Source: Burkholderiales bacterium
GTDB taxonomy: Bacteria > Pseudomonadota > Gammaproteobacteria > Burkholderiales > Burkholderiaceae_C
Reading direction: 5' to 3'
Assembly: GCA_021732385.1 (NCBI GenBank)
Contig: JAKFVA010000015.1
Coordinates: 62,001 to 126,000, forward strand
Length of the DNA: 64,000 bases
Shown piece after piece: positions 17,578 to 28,025 of this stretch. Every line of letters starts with the position of its first letter. Within the stretch, counting starts at the first letter, position 1. Under the pieces are notes generated by a model. The model did not search any database. It was not told the DNA's origin and saw only the letters and a list, made by a program, of their open reading frames with translations. The translations under genes were made by a program, and so were the position numbers.

Positions 17578-18357
17578 ATGAACACTTCAACAGCAACCAA
17601 CTTAAAGTCAAAAATCTCTGTCAAGGATTTAAATTTCTACTATGGCAAGTTCCATGCGTTGAAATCCATTAACTTGGAAATTCCAGAGAAAAAAGTTACT
17701 GCTTTTATCGGTCCTTCTGGTTGTGGGAAGTCGACTCTATTGCGTGTATTCAATCGCATGTATGAGTTGTACCCCGAGCAGCGCGCTGAAGGAAAGATCA
17801 TCCTGGACGGTGAGGATTTGCTGACGACCAAGCGGGATGTAGCCCTAATCCGCGCCAAGGTCGGCATGGTGTTTCAGAAACCAACGCCATTTCCTATGTC
17901 GATTCGAGACAACATTGCGTTTGGCGTGAAGTTGTTTGAAAACCTGAGTGCCTCTGACATGGATGACCGTGTCGAGTGGGCATTGCGCAAGGCAGCCTTG
18001 TGGGGTGAGGTAAAAGACAAGCTGGATCAAAGCGGTTCCGGACTATCTGGGGGGCAGCAGCAACGCTTGTGTATTGCCCGTGGTATTGCCATCAAACCAG
18101 AAGTGTTATTGCTTGATGAGCCTTGTTCAGCGTTGGATCCAATTTCTACTGCAAAGATTGAAGAGCTGATTGCCGAGTTGAAAAATGACTACACCGTGGT
18201 CATCGTTACCCACAACATGCAACAAGCAGCGCGTTGCAGTGATTTCACTGCTTACATGTACTTGGGCGATTTGATGGAGTTTGGTGAAACTGAGCAAATG
18301 TTCTTCAAACCTACACGCAAAGAGACAGAAGACTACATCACTGGTCGTTTTGGTTAA
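17578..18357 (+). CDS. pstB: phosphate ABC transporter ATP-binding protein PstB
   Basis: ATPase that drives phosphate import. The 259 residues hold Walker [10 protein letters not shown] (45-53), the Q-loop in [14 protein letters not shown], the signature [13 protein letters not shown], Walker [13 protein letters not shown] and the switch histidine in [13 protein letters not shown]. It ends EDYITGRFG as PstB proteins do. Start ATG 17578. phoU follows after 9 bases. Confidence 0.98.
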   Translation: MNTSTATNLKSKISVKDLNFYYGKFHALKSINLEIPEKKVTAFIGPSGCGKSTLLRVFNRMYELYPEQRAEGKIILDGEDLLTTKRDVALIRAKVGMVFQKPTPFPMSIRDNIAFGVKLFENLSASDMDDRVEWALRKAALWGEVKDKLDQSGSGLSGGQQQRLCIARGIAIKPEVLLLDEPCSALDPISTAKIEELIAELKNDYTVVIVTHNMQQAARCSDFTAYMYLGDLMEFGETEQMFFKPTRKETEDYITGRFG

Positions 18358-18366
18358 GGACTACTC

Positions 18367-19068
18367 ATGTCAGATAAACATATTTCCTCGCAGTTCGATG
18401 CAGAGTTAAACAATATCAATTCCCGAGTCATGGAACTGGGCGGTTTGGTCGAGTCGCAGATCAGGCAGGCCATTTACGCCTTATCCCAGTTCAATGTGGA
18501 TGTCGCTAATCAAGTTACAGAGTCAGAAGCTCGCGTTAATGCAATGGAGATTGAGATTGATCGCGAGTTGTCTTCCATCATTGCCCGTCGCCAGCCAACG
18601 GCCGGTGATTTACGCTTGCTTATTGCCATCTCTAAAACTACCGCTAATCTTGAGCGTGTGGGTGATGAGGCAGAAAAAATTGCCCGAATGGTCAGATCAA
18701 TCATCCGCAGCGGGTCAGCCCGCTCATTGCCTTCAACCGATCTGAAGGTGGCGGCTGACATGGCTTCTGGTTTGCTGCGTAAAGCACTGGATGCGTTTGC
18801 TCGTCTGGATACGGCTGCTGCTGTTTCGATTTTGAAAGAAGATGACTTGATTGACCGGGAGTTTGATGGTTTTGTACGCAAGCTAATCACCTACATGATG
18901 GAAGACCCCCGCACTATTTCTGCCAGCCTGGATTTGTTGTTTTTGGCCAAAGCGATTGAGCGCATTGGTGACCATGCAAAGAATATTGCGGAATTCATCA
19001 TCTATATCGTCAAAGGTGCTGATGTCCGACACACCACCATGGAGCAGATCGAGTCTGCTGTGCGCTAA
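18367..19068 (+). CDS. phoU: phosphate signalling regulator PhoU
   Basis: A 233-residue all-helical protein made of two PhoU repeats with metal-binding ExxxD-type patterns (for example RVGDEAEKIARMV and ERIGDHAKNIAEF). PhoU links the Pst transporter to PhoR and keeps the regulon off when phosphate is plentiful. AAGGA stands 7 bases before ATG 18367. It sits between pstB and phoB in the usual order. Confidence 0.97.
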   Translation: MSDKHISSQFDAELNNINSRVMELGGLVESQIRQAIYALSQFNVDVANQVTESEARVNAMEIEIDRELSSIIARRQPTAGDLRLLIAISKTTANLERVGDEAEKIARMVRSIIRSGSARSLPSTDLKVAADMASGLLRKALDAFARLDTAAAVSILKEDDLIDREFDGFVRKLITYMMEDPRTISASLDLLFLAKAIERIGDHAKNIAEFIIYIVKGADVRHTTMEQIESAVR

Positions 19069-19081
19069 GCCCTTTAATGCA

Positions 19082-19789
19082 ATGAAAACCCAACCCCGCA
19101 TATTGATTGTTGAAGACGAGCCAGCCATTGCTGAGCTTGTAGCCGTCAATCTCAGGCACAACGGATTTCAACCGGTTTGGGCTGAAGATGGCGAATCGGC
19201 GCAACGCGAACTGGATGCTGTTTTGCCTGATGTAATCTTGCTTGATTGGATGTTACCCGGGCAAAGTGGTTTGGCACTAGCGCGCAAGTGGCGAGCTGAA
19301 CCCCGAACCAGACCAATTCCCATTTTGATGCTCACGGCCCGTGGCGATGAGCCAGACAAGGTGGCGGGCTTGGATGCCGGTGCCGACGATTACATTACCA
19401 AACCTTTTTCGACCCAAGAATTACTGGCACGTATTCGCGCTGTGCTGCGCAGACGAGCGCCCGAGCAAGTTAACGACATAGTGATAATTGGTGCCCTGCA
19501 ATTGGATGCTGCCACACACCGCGTGAACTATCAGGCACAGATATTGAAGATTGGTCCCACTGAATTTAAGCTGTTGCACTATCTCATGAAACATCCCGAG
19601 CGCGTGCACAGCCGCTCGCAACTACTTGACAAGGTTTGGGGTGACCATGTGTTCATTGAGGAGCGCACAGTTGACGTTCATGTCAAGCGCTTGCGTGAAG
19701 CCTTGGGCTCTGCTGGCACCATGGTTGAAACTGTTAGGGGAGCGGGTTACCGCCTTACAGCACAGCCTCAAGTTGCAGTTCAGACGTAA
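19082..19789 (+). CDS. phoB: phosphate regulon response regulator PhoB
   Basis: An OmpR-type response regulator of 235 residues. The receiver domain has acidic residues Glu11-Asp12, phospho-acceptor Asp55 (ILLDWMLPG) and Lys in DDYITKPFS. The winged-helix domain has TEFKLLHYLMKHPERVHSRSQLLDKVWG and ends VRGAGYRL. The open frame reaches back into phoU; ATG 19082 (MKTQPRILIVEDE) is the family start, 13 bases after phoU. It activates Pho boxes such as the one before pstS. Confidence 0.96.
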   Translation: MKTQPRILIVEDEPAIAELVAVNLRHNGFQPVWAEDGESAQRELDAVLPDVILLDWMLPGQSGLALARKWRAEPRTRPIPILMLTARGDEPDKVAGLDAGADDYITKPFSTQELLARIRAVLRRRAPEQVNDIVIIGALQLDAATHRVNYQAQILKIGPTEFKLLHYLMKHPERVHSRSQLLDKVWGDHVFIEERTVDVHVKRLREALGSAGTMVETVRGAGYRLTAQPQVAVQT

Positions 19790-19839
19790 TTTGGCCCCCT
19801 TGTTTTGTTAACTAGTCGCTATGTGGGTGCTTTGATGCC

Positions 19840-21246
19840 ATGATTGCATTCATGTTGTGGCGTTTTTTACTTTTCACTGGTGCAATTGGCCTAGCAGGTT
19901 TGGCCGGATGGTTGACTTTAGGTCAAGCGGGATTGCTGATGGGAGTTTTCCTGGCCAGTCTTGCGTGGTTTGTCGGAGATACTTACTGGAGCACACGCCT
20001 GCGCAATTGGTTAAAGCGCAATGACCAATCTAATCCACCTGCGATGCTTGGACTGTGGGCCGAGTTGGGTTACTTGATGCGACGCCAATTCAAGCTTCAT
20101 GAGAAGCGCGTTTCCGAATCACAGACCCGGTTGCAGGAGTTTTTGGCAGCCATCCAGGCTTCACCCAATGGTGTGGTGTTGTTGGATGCACAGGGCCGCA
20201 TCGAATGGTGCAACCAGACGGCAGCCATACAGTTTGGCTTTGACGCCCAGCGTGACTTGCTGCAATTGATTGGAAATTTGGTTCGGGATCCCGCGTTTTT
20301 GGCCTACTACACGGCCAATAATTATTCGCAAGAGGCGGTGATCCAGGGGCGCGACAGCACGCCAGCACGTCCGGTCAAACTGGCTGTTCATCTGCATCCT
20401 TATGGTGAAGGGCGTCGCCTGTTGTTGTCGCGCGATGTCACGGCGGTACAACAGGCAGAGGCCATGCGCAGGGACTTTGTCGCCAACGTATCCCATGAAA
20501 TACGCACTCCTTTGACGGTATTGACAGGCTTTGTGGAAACACTTCAAAACCTGTCACTTAACGAAGACGAGCGGCATCGCTATCTGGCCTTAATGGCGCA
20601 GCAGGCAGGTCGTATGCAAACGCTGGTGAATGACCTACTGACCTTGTCCAAGCTCGAAGGCAGTCCTTTGCCCGGTTTGAATGACAGGGCTTCGGTGCAG
20701 GCATTGCTGACGCAATGCGAACAAGACGGACGCGCCTTGTCTGAGCTACTGACGCAAGGCCAAAATAAAAAACAGCAACTTAAATTTGAGGTCATCGCAT
20801 CGGACGACGGTGTGGGTGATCTAGCGGGAAATTACAACGAACTGCTCAGCGCCATGGGCAATCTGGTTAGCAATGCTGTGCGCTACACGCCATCAGGCGG
20901 CTTGATTGAGATCAAATGGAAAAATCTTCCAGATGGAAGGGCAGAGTTTTCCGTTAGCGACAGCGGCCCGGGCATCGCTCCAGAGCACATTTCGCGTTTA
21001 ACCGAACGCTTTTACCGCGTTGACCACAGCCGCTCCAGGGAAACCGGAGGTACCGGATTGGGCTTGGCTATTGTTAAGCATGTGGCGCAGCGCCACGGCG
21101 CCGAGCTTGTAATTGATAGTACCTTGGGCAAGGGCTCTAAATTTCTAATGACCTTTCCCGCTGTTCGGATGATTCATTTGCGTGAACTGCAAGTACGCAA
21201 CTTGCAGGAGTCAATTTTTCGATCTGATCGTTTGCCTGTGCCTTGA
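19840..21246 (+). CDS. phoR: phosphate regulon sensor histidine kinase PhoR
   Basis: A membrane sensor kinase, 468 residues: two N-terminal helices (about 5-45) with almost no periplasmic loop, a PAS domain around 100-190 (AIQASPNGVVLLDAQGRIEWCN), the H box VSHEIRTPL with His219, and the ATPase N and G boxes (NLVSNAVRYTPSGG, DSGPGIAPEH, GGTGLGLAIVKHV). The lack of a periplasmic domain fits sensing through Pst-PhoU. It follows phoB by 50 bases and converges on the next gene with 4 bases between stops. Confidence 0.95.
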   Translation: MIAFMLWRFLLFTGAIGLAGLAGWLTLGQAGLLMGVFLASLAWFVGDTYWSTRLRNWLKRNDQSNPPAMLGLWAELGYLMRRQFKLHEKRVSESQTRLQEFLAAIQASPNGVVLLDAQGRIEWCNQTAAIQFGFDAQRDLLQLIGNLVRDPAFLAYYTANNYSQEAVIQGRDSTPARPVKLAVHLHPYGEGRRLLLSRDVTAVQQAEAMRRDFVANVSHEIRTPLTVLTGFVETLQNLSLNEDERHRYLALMAQQAGRMQTLVNDLLTLSKLEGSPLPGLNDRASVQALLTQCEQDGRALSELLTQGQNKKQQLKFEVIASDDGVGDLAGNYNELLSAMGNLVSNAVRYTPSGGLIEIKWKNLPDGRAEFSVSDSGPGIAPEHISRLTERFYRVDHSRSRETGGTGLGLAIVKHVAQRHGAELVIDSTLGKGSKFLMTFPAVRMIHLRELQVRNLQESIFRSDRLPVP

Positions 21247-21250
21247 GCAA

Positions 21251-22978
21251 TCAGCGTGCTGGTTCGGCGCTGCGTTTGAACAAAACAATATCGTCACTGT
21301 CTGCTATTGACCTGCGCGACCGGATCTGCCAATAGGATTGCCAAAGAGGCCATATGGTATTTTCATCTTTGGCAACAATAGCTGAGCGGTGAGCCAGCAG
21401 CCAAGGACATGTGGAATTCCTATTTGACTGCACGAGATGCAAACCACCGTGGTAGCGCAAAGCCGCTATCTCGGCACCGCTGATGCCAGCTACTTGAATG
21501 CATGCGGCAGGTTGTACTTGCTGCTGCACTAGCCTAACAAACAACACATAGCTTCGTGCATGGTCAAGCAGAGGCAGCCAAAGACTCATCAAAAGCAACC
21601 AACTCAACACTGCGCCTGAAGCTGGCAACACCAGGCTTTTCCAGATAGCAGTTGGGTGTTTGCCAACTCGCCACCGAACCAGCCAACACCAAGCCACTGT
21701 GGCGGCCACAGCGATCACAAAAGGCCAAGTGGAAAAACTCGGCGCAAAGCCTGGCAGCAGCTTGGCGACGTTAGCTGCAGGTTGGCGTGGTATACCAGTT
21801 TGCATCGCTATCCATACAACCCAAATTACTACGGCAGAACCGCTAAAAAAAAGTAACGTGAACCAGTCAATCAGTGCGGAGACACTCCGCTTTAAAGTTG
21901 GCAAGGCGAAAGCGGCCAAGCAGGCCAAGGCAGGCAGCGTCAGCAGCAGGGCGCGGTCGGCACTGGTCGACAGCAGGGCTGCACCAACGCCACAGACGGT
22001 GAACCATGTCGGCAAGGCCAAGTGAAGCGGCAATTCTGCTGCGCGCCACTGGTGACGCCAGCGCCATAAAGTCCATAACACCAAAGGCCAGGCTGGCCAG
22101 GTAAACCACAACAACAATCGGCCAAGACGGCGCCACTCACTAGTGCTGGATCCAGGAAAACCCAATGGCCAGCGCCACAAGTCGAACCACCATGACAAGC
22201 CGCACAGGAGCAAGCCAAGTACGGCGATGCCCAGCAAGATATACGTTTGTCTGGCGTTCGTGTTTTGGCTGGCCTTAGCTGACCAAGCAGACGCCGAGCA
22301 ACCGCCCAAAACCAGCAAGGCTGTAACCGCTGGCGCACCCGACAATGTCAAACCAACCAAGCCTATGCAAAGCGCCATGATGGCGCTTGCAAATCGATAG
22401 GGCAGCGCCGCAAATCCATAAAAGCACAGCGCCGCAAAACACACTTGCGCCGCAGCTGGGGTGGTTTCATGTGAGAGTTGCGCCATGCCCAGGCAGGCGA
22501 TTAATGCCAATAAACCGGCATCTGCTATGGCGCGAGCGTAGTCTACCGGTTGCGCTTCGCCTCCAAAAGCAAACACCACAGGTTGGGCTTGCGGACTTCT
22601 GGCAAGGTGGTAAATGGCGTACCAAGTGGCGTATAGCGTCAAACCCAAAAGAGCCACATACGGCAGGCGTACCGCCGTATCGGGTGCCAGCCAGCCAGCG
22701 CTCAGCTGTATGGCCCAGGCCCCTAACCAATAAGGTAACAAGGCGGGCGAATCGGGTGCCAAACCCAAGAGTTTTGGTTCAAGCCACGTAGGGCTAGCCC
22801 AAGCACCTTGAGATGCCAGCTCCATCATGTAGCCAAAGGCAGTAATGTCCGCATTGCGCCATGGCGCACGGCCAATGAAGCCCGCCAATACATAAACCAG
22901 GCACAACATCAGCAGGGGAATTCTGGGCAAACGGCGGACCGCGCTCTGAGAAACGATGGCTGGATTGGTGGTGTTCAC
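21251..22978 (-). CDS. polytopic membrane protein, ArnT/PMT-like glycosyltransferase family
   Basis: A 575-residue protein with about ten or more hydrophobic helices and a soluble C-terminal tail. The N-terminal part, APWRNADITAFGYMMELASQGAWASPTWLEPK, carries the acidic residue in the first loop seen in lipid-linked sugar transferases (GT-C fold, ArnT/PMT-like). Such enzymes move a sugar from a polyprenyl carrier. The donor and acceptor cannot be told. The start is GTG 22978. It is convergent with phoR and upstream of nothing in its own direction. Confidence 0.6.
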   Translation of the reverse strand: MNTTNPAIVSQSAVRRLPRIPLLMLCLVYVLAGFIGRAPWRNADITAFGYMMELASQGAWASPTWLEPKLLGLAPDSPALLPYWLGAWAIQLSAGWLAPDTAVRLPYVALLGLTLYATWYAIYHLARSPQAQPVVFAFGGEAQPVDYARAIADAGLLALIACLGMAQLSHETTPAAAQVCFAALCFYGFAALPYRFASAIMALCIGLVGLTLSGAPAVTALLVLGGCSASAWSAKASQNTNARQTYILLGIAVLGLLLCGLSWWFDLWRWPLGFPGSSTSEWRRLGRLLLWFTWPAWPLVLWTLWRWRHQWRAAELPLHLALPTWFTVCGVGAALLSTSADRALLLTLPALACLAAFALPTLKRSVSALIDWFTLLFFSGSAVVIWVVWIAMQTGIPRQPAANVAKLLPGFAPSFSTWPFVIAVAATVAWCWLVRWRVGKHPTAIWKSLVLPASGAVLSWLLLMSLWLPLLDHARSYVLFVRLVQQQVQPAACIQVAGISGAEIAALRYHGGLHLVQSNRNSTCPWLLAHRSAIVAKDENTIWPLWQSYWQIRSRRSIADSDDIVLFKRSAEPAR

Positions 22979-23030
22979 GGATAGGTTTGACGCTGATGCT
23001 GAGTATCAACGCAGTGCGTACGATAGCGCG

Positions 23031-23062
23031 AAAAAAAGGCAGCTCGGCGTAACCGGGCTGCC
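23031..23062 (-). terminator. intrinsic terminator after rpmE2
   Basis: Arms GGCAGC (23038-23043) and GCTGCC (23057-23062) with an inner CGG/CCG pair form a hairpin. On the minus strand it is followed by seven T (23031-23037), 25 bases after the rpmE2 stop. Confidence 0.85.
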
Positions 23063-23086
23063 TGCACTTAATACAAAAGCGCCTAT

Positions 23087-23344
23087 TTATTTGGCGGTGG
23101 TCTTGCCAAAGCGGTTGCGGAACTTCTCTACACGCCCGCCCATGTTGTCCACGGTTTTTTGCGTGCCGGTATAAAACGGGTGAGATTCGCTTGAAGTATC
23201 CAACTTGTAGAGCGGCAATTCACGACCGTCTTCCATCTTGGTCATCTCTTTGGCATTGACGCACGAGCGGGTGACAAATTTAAAGTTGTTGGACAAGTCC
23301 AAAAAACAAACTTCGCGGTAATTGGGGTGAATTCCGTCTTTCAT
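23087..23344 (-). CDS. rpmE2: 50S ribosomal protein L31 type B
   Basis: An 85-residue L31. It begins [19 protein letters not shown] and has [13 protein letters not shown] and [10 protein letters not shown] typical of the family. It lacks the paired CxxC zinc cysteines of type A and has the longer central part, so it is the zinc-independent type B. It lies downstream of rho (95 bases) and has its own terminator. Confidence 0.96.
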   Translation of the reverse strand: MKDGIHPNYREVCFLDLSNNFKFVTRSCVNAKEMTKMEDGRELPLYKLDTSSESHPFYTGTQKTVDNMGGRVEKFRNRFGKTTAK

Positions 23345-23439
23345 GGTGCTTCTTTCAGTTCATGTGCAACAGCCGGGTTGGACCATCCAACCTACTTTTC
23401 GCTTAACTGCACATTATGCCACGGGTAGCAGTAGAGGGC

Positions 23440-24702
23440 CTAGCCGCCCCTGCGCATCATGTCGAAGAACTCCACATTGGTTTTAGTCGCCTTCATGTTC
23501 TTCAGCATCAGTTCCATTGATTCAATCTCGTCCATGTTGTACATGAACTGGCGCAGAATACGGGTTTTTTGCAGTATTTCGGGCGGCAGTAAAAGTTCTT
23601 CACGGCGCGTTCCACTGCGGTTCAAGTGAATGGCCGGGAACACGCGCTTTTCATACAGCCGTCGCTCAAGGTGCACCTCACTGTTGCCAGTGCCCTTGAA
23701 CTCTTCAAAAATCACCTCGTCCATCCGACTCCCAGTGTCTACCAGTGCGGTGGCAATGATGGTCAAGCTGCCACCTTCTTCAACATTGCGGGCAGCACCA
23801 AAAAAGCGTTTTGGCCGCTGCAATGCGTTGGAATCCACACCACCAGAGAGTACCTTGCCGGACGAGGGCACCACGTTGTTGTAAGCGCGGGCCAGACGGG
23901 TGATGGAGTCGAGCAAAATCACTACGTCTTTTTTTAGTTCAACCAAGCGTTTGGCGCGCTCAATCACCATCTCGGCCACGTGCACATGGCGCGCGGCGGG
24001 TTCGTCAAAAGTTGAGGCTATGACTTCGCCGCGCACGCTGCGCTGCATCTCGGTTACTTCTTCGGGCCGCTCATCAACTAACAGCACCATCAGGTGCACA
24101 TCGGGGTAGTTGGCGGCAATAGCATGCGCCATGTGCTGCATCATCACCGTCTTGCCCGATTTGGGCTGCGCCACAATCAGTGCGCGCTGGCCTTTGCCAA
24201 TCGGGGCAATGATATCGATGACGCGACCAGTGATGTTCTCATCAGTCTTGATATCGCGCTCCAAGCGCATGTGCTCTTTTGGGAACAGCGGTGTCAGATT
24301 CTCAAACATCACCTTGTGCTTGTTGGCTTCAGGCAGGCCGCCATTCACTACATCCAGCTTAGTTAATGCAAAGTAACGTTCACCGTCTTTGGGAATGCGG
24401 ACCTCGCCTTCAATCATGTCACCGGTATGCAAATTAAAGCGCCGCACTTGGCTTGGACTGATGTAGATGTCGTCGGTGCTGGCGGTATAGCTGGTGTCGG
24501 GACTGCGCAAGAAACCAAAACCGTCTGGCAAAATTTCCAGAACACCATCAGCAAAAACTTGCTCGCCTGCACGGGCGCGTTTCTTGATAATGGCAAACAT
24601 CAGTTCCTGCTTGCGCATGCGGCCCGTGTTTTCAATCTCAAGCGTCTCGGCTTGCTTGAGGACTTCAGACACGTGGAGTGCCTTGAGTTCATTTAAGTGC
24701 AT
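23440..24702 (-). CDS. rho: transcription termination factor Rho
   Basis: Hexameric RNA helicase that ends transcription. The 420 residues have the N-terminal [15 protein letters not shown] helix domain, the RNA-binding cold-shock-like domain ([32 protein letters not shown]), Walker A AQPKSGKT, Walker [17 protein letters not shown] and the R-loop ([15 protein letters not shown]). AAGGGG precedes ATG 24702. trxA lies 231 bases upstream on the same strand, a widespread trxA-rho order. Confidence 0.98.
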   Translation of the reverse strand: MHLNELKALHVSEVLKQAETLEIENTGRMRKQELMFAIIKKRARAGEQVFADGVLEILPDGFGFLRSPDTSYTASTDDIYISPSQVRRFNLHTGDMIEGEVRIPKDGERYFALTKLDVVNGGLPEANKHKVMFENLTPLFPKEHMRLERDIKTDENITGRVIDIIAPIGKGQRALIVAQPKSGKTVMMQHMAHAIAANYPDVHLMVLLVDERPEEVTEMQRSVRGEVIASTFDEPAARHVHVAEMVIERAKRLVELKKDVVILLDSITRLARAYNNVVPSSGKVLSGGVDSNALQRPKRFFGAARNVEEGGSLTIIATALVDTGSRMDEVIFEEFKGTGNSEVHLERRLYEKRVFPAIHLNRSGTRREELLLPPEILQKTRILRQFMYNMDEIESMELMLKNMKATKTNVEFFDMMRRGG

Positions 24703-24933
24703 GGAAAACCCCTTAGGGAGTTTGGGAAATCGGGGGGATTGGGGAGTGCTGGGGCGCTAAGTGAGCCTACCCGACCGGGATGACCGGATCTGGGCGATGT
24801 ATCGCAACCCAGACAGCAAGATAATTATGACAGGAAAAAAGAAAGCCAAGTCAGTTGCGCGGGCTGTCTGTTATTTGCAACCTGCGAGCCAACGCTTTGC
24901 AGGTCATTTCTGCGCAATCATGCGCTCCTTTTT

Positions 24934-25266
24934 TTAAGCGAGTTGCTGGTCGATAAAGGCCGTTAGTTGCGACTTGCTCATGGCACCCACTTTGGTGGCG
25001 GCCAATTGACCGTCTTTGAACAGCATCAGGGTAGGAATGCCGCGAATGCCAAACTTGGCTGGAATGTCGCGATTTTCATCGACGTTCATTTTGGCGACTT
25101 GCAGTTTGCCAGCATAGCCGCTAGCCACTTCATCAAGAATCGGCGCAATCATCTTGCAGGGGCCACACCACTCGGCCCAGTAGTCCACCAGCACTGGTTG
25201 GCTGGATTGCAGCACGTCGACATCAAAGCTGGCATCCGAGACGTGTTTGATCAGTTCGCTGGCCAT
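24934..25266 (-). CDS. trxA: thioredoxin 1
   Basis: A 110-residue cytoplasmic thioredoxin with the active site WCGPCK (Cys34, Cys37), the cis-proline loop [11 protein letters not shown] and no signal peptide. It supplies electrons to reductases; the ArsC in this window is of a type that may use it. AAGGAA stands 6 bases before ATG 25266. The gap to rho (24703-24933) has an AT-rich patch near 24822-24829 that could be a rho promoter, but I see no convincing -35. Confidence 0.97.
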   Translation of the reverse strand: MASELIKHVSDASFDVDVLQSSQPVLVDYWAEWCGPCKMIAPILDEVASGYAGKLQVAKMNVDENRDIPAKFGIRGIPTLMLFKDGQLAATKVGAMSKSQLTAFIDQQLA

Positions 25267-25451
25267 GGGATTTCCTTAGATTTACATGTGGGTGCTACAG
25301 ATATGGGAATAATTGTGACAGAAATCAAGTTTTTGCATGCCCTGCTCTCACGGCCACTTATGCTATCAACGCGATAACTTAAAACCATGGGGCAACGTCG
25401 CCTGAAATTTCAACGCTGTTTTATCACCAGGGTACACGCCCCTTTTGACGC

Positions 25452-28025
25452 TTGCTGCAAGACCTGATTCATTCGATCGCTGATCATCTGGCTGCCCGCT
25501 GCCAAGCGCAGGGAGCATCTGCGTGTGCAAGCAGCCTGCTGACTGCACGCACGCTGGTGCTGGTTCCCTATGCCCAATTGATGGCTGTTTTCAAGGCGCA
25601 GTGGGCTGCGCAGTTTGGCAGTGGGTTTGTGCCGCGTTTTGAGACCACCAGCAACTGGGCGCGCAGCCTGCATGGTTTTGTACCTGACATTTACGATCTG
25701 AGCTTTGACATGGCGCGTGACCGCTTGGTGGCGCAGAGTCTGATCGAGCAAGCGGGGTTGGCTGCACGGCAAGATCTGCTGGTTGGCCGTGTAATTGAAG
25801 CCGCCTGGCAACTGGCCTCGGTGGCTTGCGCGCAACCACCAGCCCAGCGCAGCAGCTGGGCTACGGCCATGCAAAACATTATTAGCAGCGGGCTGGAATC
25901 GCCTCTGCTTGAAAATGAAGCTGCAATTGCGCGGCTGGCTATGACTTGGGCCGGTACATCCGCCTATGCCAGCGATATTTTGTTCACGCCCTCAGTAGCG
26001 CAGTCAGTCGATTGCCTGGTGGTGCTGGATGGCTTGCAGTCTGACCCGCTGACGCAAGCGCTGAAAATGTGTTTTGCTGATCGTCTATTGCAATTGTCTT
26101 TGGTGGAACTGGCCCCACAGGGTCAAATCAGCTTGCACCCAGCGCAGAGCCCTGAAGACGAGGCCGAGCGCGCCGCCGCCTGCGTGCTGCGGCATATCGA
26201 GGCTGGTCGTTTGCCGGTGGCATTAGCGGCCACTGATCGCGTGCTGACACGCCGCGCTAGTGCGTTGCTGGCTGGGCGCGGCGTGCTGGTACGAGACGAA
26301 ACTGGCTGGCGCTTGTCGACGACCCGTGCTGCCGCGCAACTGATGGCGGCGCTGCGTGCCTGTGCATTTGGTGCTTCCAGCGATGACGTGCTTGACTGGC
26401 TAAAACACAGCAGTGGTTTTTCCCTAGTCGATGTACTGGCACTGGAAGCCAGATTGCGCAAAACTGGCGTGCGCCAATGGCGGGATTTGCCGCAAGCTTG
26501 GGGCAACCTGCCGCCTGGCCATTCAGATTGGCCAGCACTTGAGTTGGCCAGGCAATGCGTTAAAACCGTGAATGCGCTGCGCAAGCCTATGCAGGCAGCG
26601 CAATCATTGGCGCAATGGCTGTCCCAACTGCGTGTTTTGCTGCAAGCCAGCGGCCAGTGGCCGACACTGGTGGCTGACGCTGCGGGTACAGCTGTAGCGA
26701 ACGCACTGTACTTGGAGGACAGTGCGCAACTCGGCCTGGACGGTTTGCCGCACGCCATGCGCCGCGTTACGCTGACGGAATTTACTGTTTGGGTTAACGA
26801 GGTGCTGGAGGCCGACCAGTTTGAGCCGCAGGTGGAAGGAACGCCGCACGTGGTGGTATTGCCGTTGGCGCAGTTGCTAGGCCGCCCGTTTGGCGCGCTG
26901 GTGCTGCCTGGCTGCGACGAGCGGCATTTACCGGCATCGCCCGATCCACCCGGTAACTGGAATACGCTGCAACGCGGCGCTTTGGGTTTGCCACTGCGTG
27001 ACATGCTGCAGACAGCCGCCCGGGCCGCCTTTACGCATGCACTGCAGGTACCGCATGTCGATGTGTTGTGGCGGCGTGTTGATGCCGCTGGCGAAGCGGT
27101 GCCTGCAAGTCCACTGGTGCTGTCTTTTCTGTTGGCCCAGGCCGATGCTGCGTTGGCGGTGGCCACGCCGGATCCGCGCTGCCAACGGCTGCTGCCGGCG
27201 ATTCCCACGCCGCGCCCGCAGCCCAATGCAGCCGCCTTGTTACCACGGCACCTGTCGGCTAGCGCCTATGAAGACTTGCGCCGTTGCCCTTACCGCTTTT
27301 TTGCCTTGCGCCAATTGGGGTTGATTGAAGTGGAAGAAATTGACAGCGCGCTCGACAAACGCGACTTTGGCAACTGGCTACACGAGGTGCTGGCACTTTT
27401 TCACCAAACCATGCAAGACGCGCCATTGCCGCCAGGCCTCCAGCGTCAGCAATTGCTTGACAGTTGCGCGACGCACGCCGCACAACATATGGGTCTGGAT
27501 GAAGCCGAATTCCTGCCGTTCCAAAGTGCCTGGCCCAAAGCGCGTGATGGCTACTTAGCTTGGCTGGTCGAACATGAAGCACAAGGCCATGTTTTTGAGG
27601 CGGCCGAATCGTCACGAGAAGTGCTTTTGGAAAATATGAGCTTGCGCGGCCAGTTAGACCGAATTGACCGTAGCGCTCCAGCAGACGCAGGCGGCCTGTA
27701 CCTGCTGGACTACAAAACCGAATCACTGGACATCAGTCGCCGTCGCATTAAAGACGGTACTGAAAATACGCAGTTGCTGTTTTATGCGGCGCTGCTGCCT
27801 GGCCATGAATTGCGCGCAGCCTACATAAACGTCGGTAACGACAAGACCATCACTGTTGAGCAAGAAATGTTGGCCGAATTCAGCCATTTGCTGGTGCAAG
27901 GCATCGCGGCTGACATGCAAGCGATTGCCAGCGGTGACAGCTTGCCTGCGCTGGGCGAGTCGCCCACCTGCGACACCTGCGCTGCACGTGGCCTGTGCCG
28001 CAAAGACTTTTGGAATATCCCATGA
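25452..28025 (+). CDS. AddB-like PD-(D/E)XK nuclease / inactive helicase subunit (probable DNA repair protein)
   Basis: A protein of up to 857 residues with a UvrD-like helicase fold without Walker A, then a RecB-type nuclease. The nuclease part starts SASAYEDLRRCPYRFFALRQLG and has the catalytic LRGQLDRID and LLDYKTE motifs. Four cysteines, one in RRCPYRFF and three in CDTCAARGLC near the end (Cx2Cx5C), match the AddB iron-sulfur nuclease staple. A family of this kind is annotated 'probable DNA repair protein' in betaproteobacteria. An in-frame stop at 25446 limits the start; TTG 25452 is the longest choice with no clear ribosome site. It is coupled (ATGA) to the helicase gene. Confidence 0.85.
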   Translation: MLQDLIHSIADHLAARCQAQGASACASSLLTARTLVLVPYAQLMAVFKAQWAAQFGSGFVPRFETTSNWARSLHGFVPDIYDLSFDMARDRLVAQSLIEQAGLAARQDLLVGRVIEAAWQLASVACAQPPAQRSSWATAMQNIISSGLESPLLENEAAIARLAMTWAGTSAYASDILFTPSVAQSVDCLVVLDGLQSDPLTQALKMCFADRLLQLSLVELAPQGQISLHPAQSPEDEAERAAACVLRHIEAGRLPVALAATDRVLTRRASALLAGRGVLVRDETGWRLSTTRAAAQLMAALRACAFGASSDDVLDWLKHSSGFSLVDVLALEARLRKTGVRQWRDLPQAWGNLPPGHSDWPALELARQCVKTVNALRKPMQAAQSLAQWLSQLRVLLQASGQWPTLVADAAGTAVANALYLEDSAQLGLDGLPHAMRRVTLTEFTVWVNEVLEADQFEPQVEGTPHVVVLPLAQLLGRPFGALVLPGCDERHLPASPDPPGNWNTLQRGALGLPLRDMLQTAARAAFTHALQVPHVDVLWRRVDAAGEAVPASPLVLSFLLAQADAALAVATPDPRCQRLLPAIPTPRPQPNAAALLPRHLSASAYEDLRRCPYRFFALRQLGLIEVEEIDSALDKRDFGNWLHEVLALFHQTMQDAPLPPGLQRQQLLDSCATHAAQHMGLDEAEFLPFQSAWPKARDGYLAWLVEHEAQGHVFEAAESSREVLLENMSLRGQLDRIDRSAPADAGGLYLLDYKTESLDISRRRIKDGTENTQLLFYAALLPGHELRAAYINVGNDKTITVEQEMLAEFSHLLVQGIAADMQAIASGDSLPALGESPTCDTCAARGLCRKDFWNIP

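Noticed and set aside
24880-24904. ACCTGC...GCAGGT hairpin between trxA and rho
   Set aside because: Short, interrupted stem without T tract; could be chance.
26123-27226. Long minus-strand frame (367 codons) opposite the AddB-like gene
   Set aside because: Ser/Arg/Cys-rich composition of an antisense shadow; the plus-strand gene has clear nuclease motifs and coupling to its neighbour.
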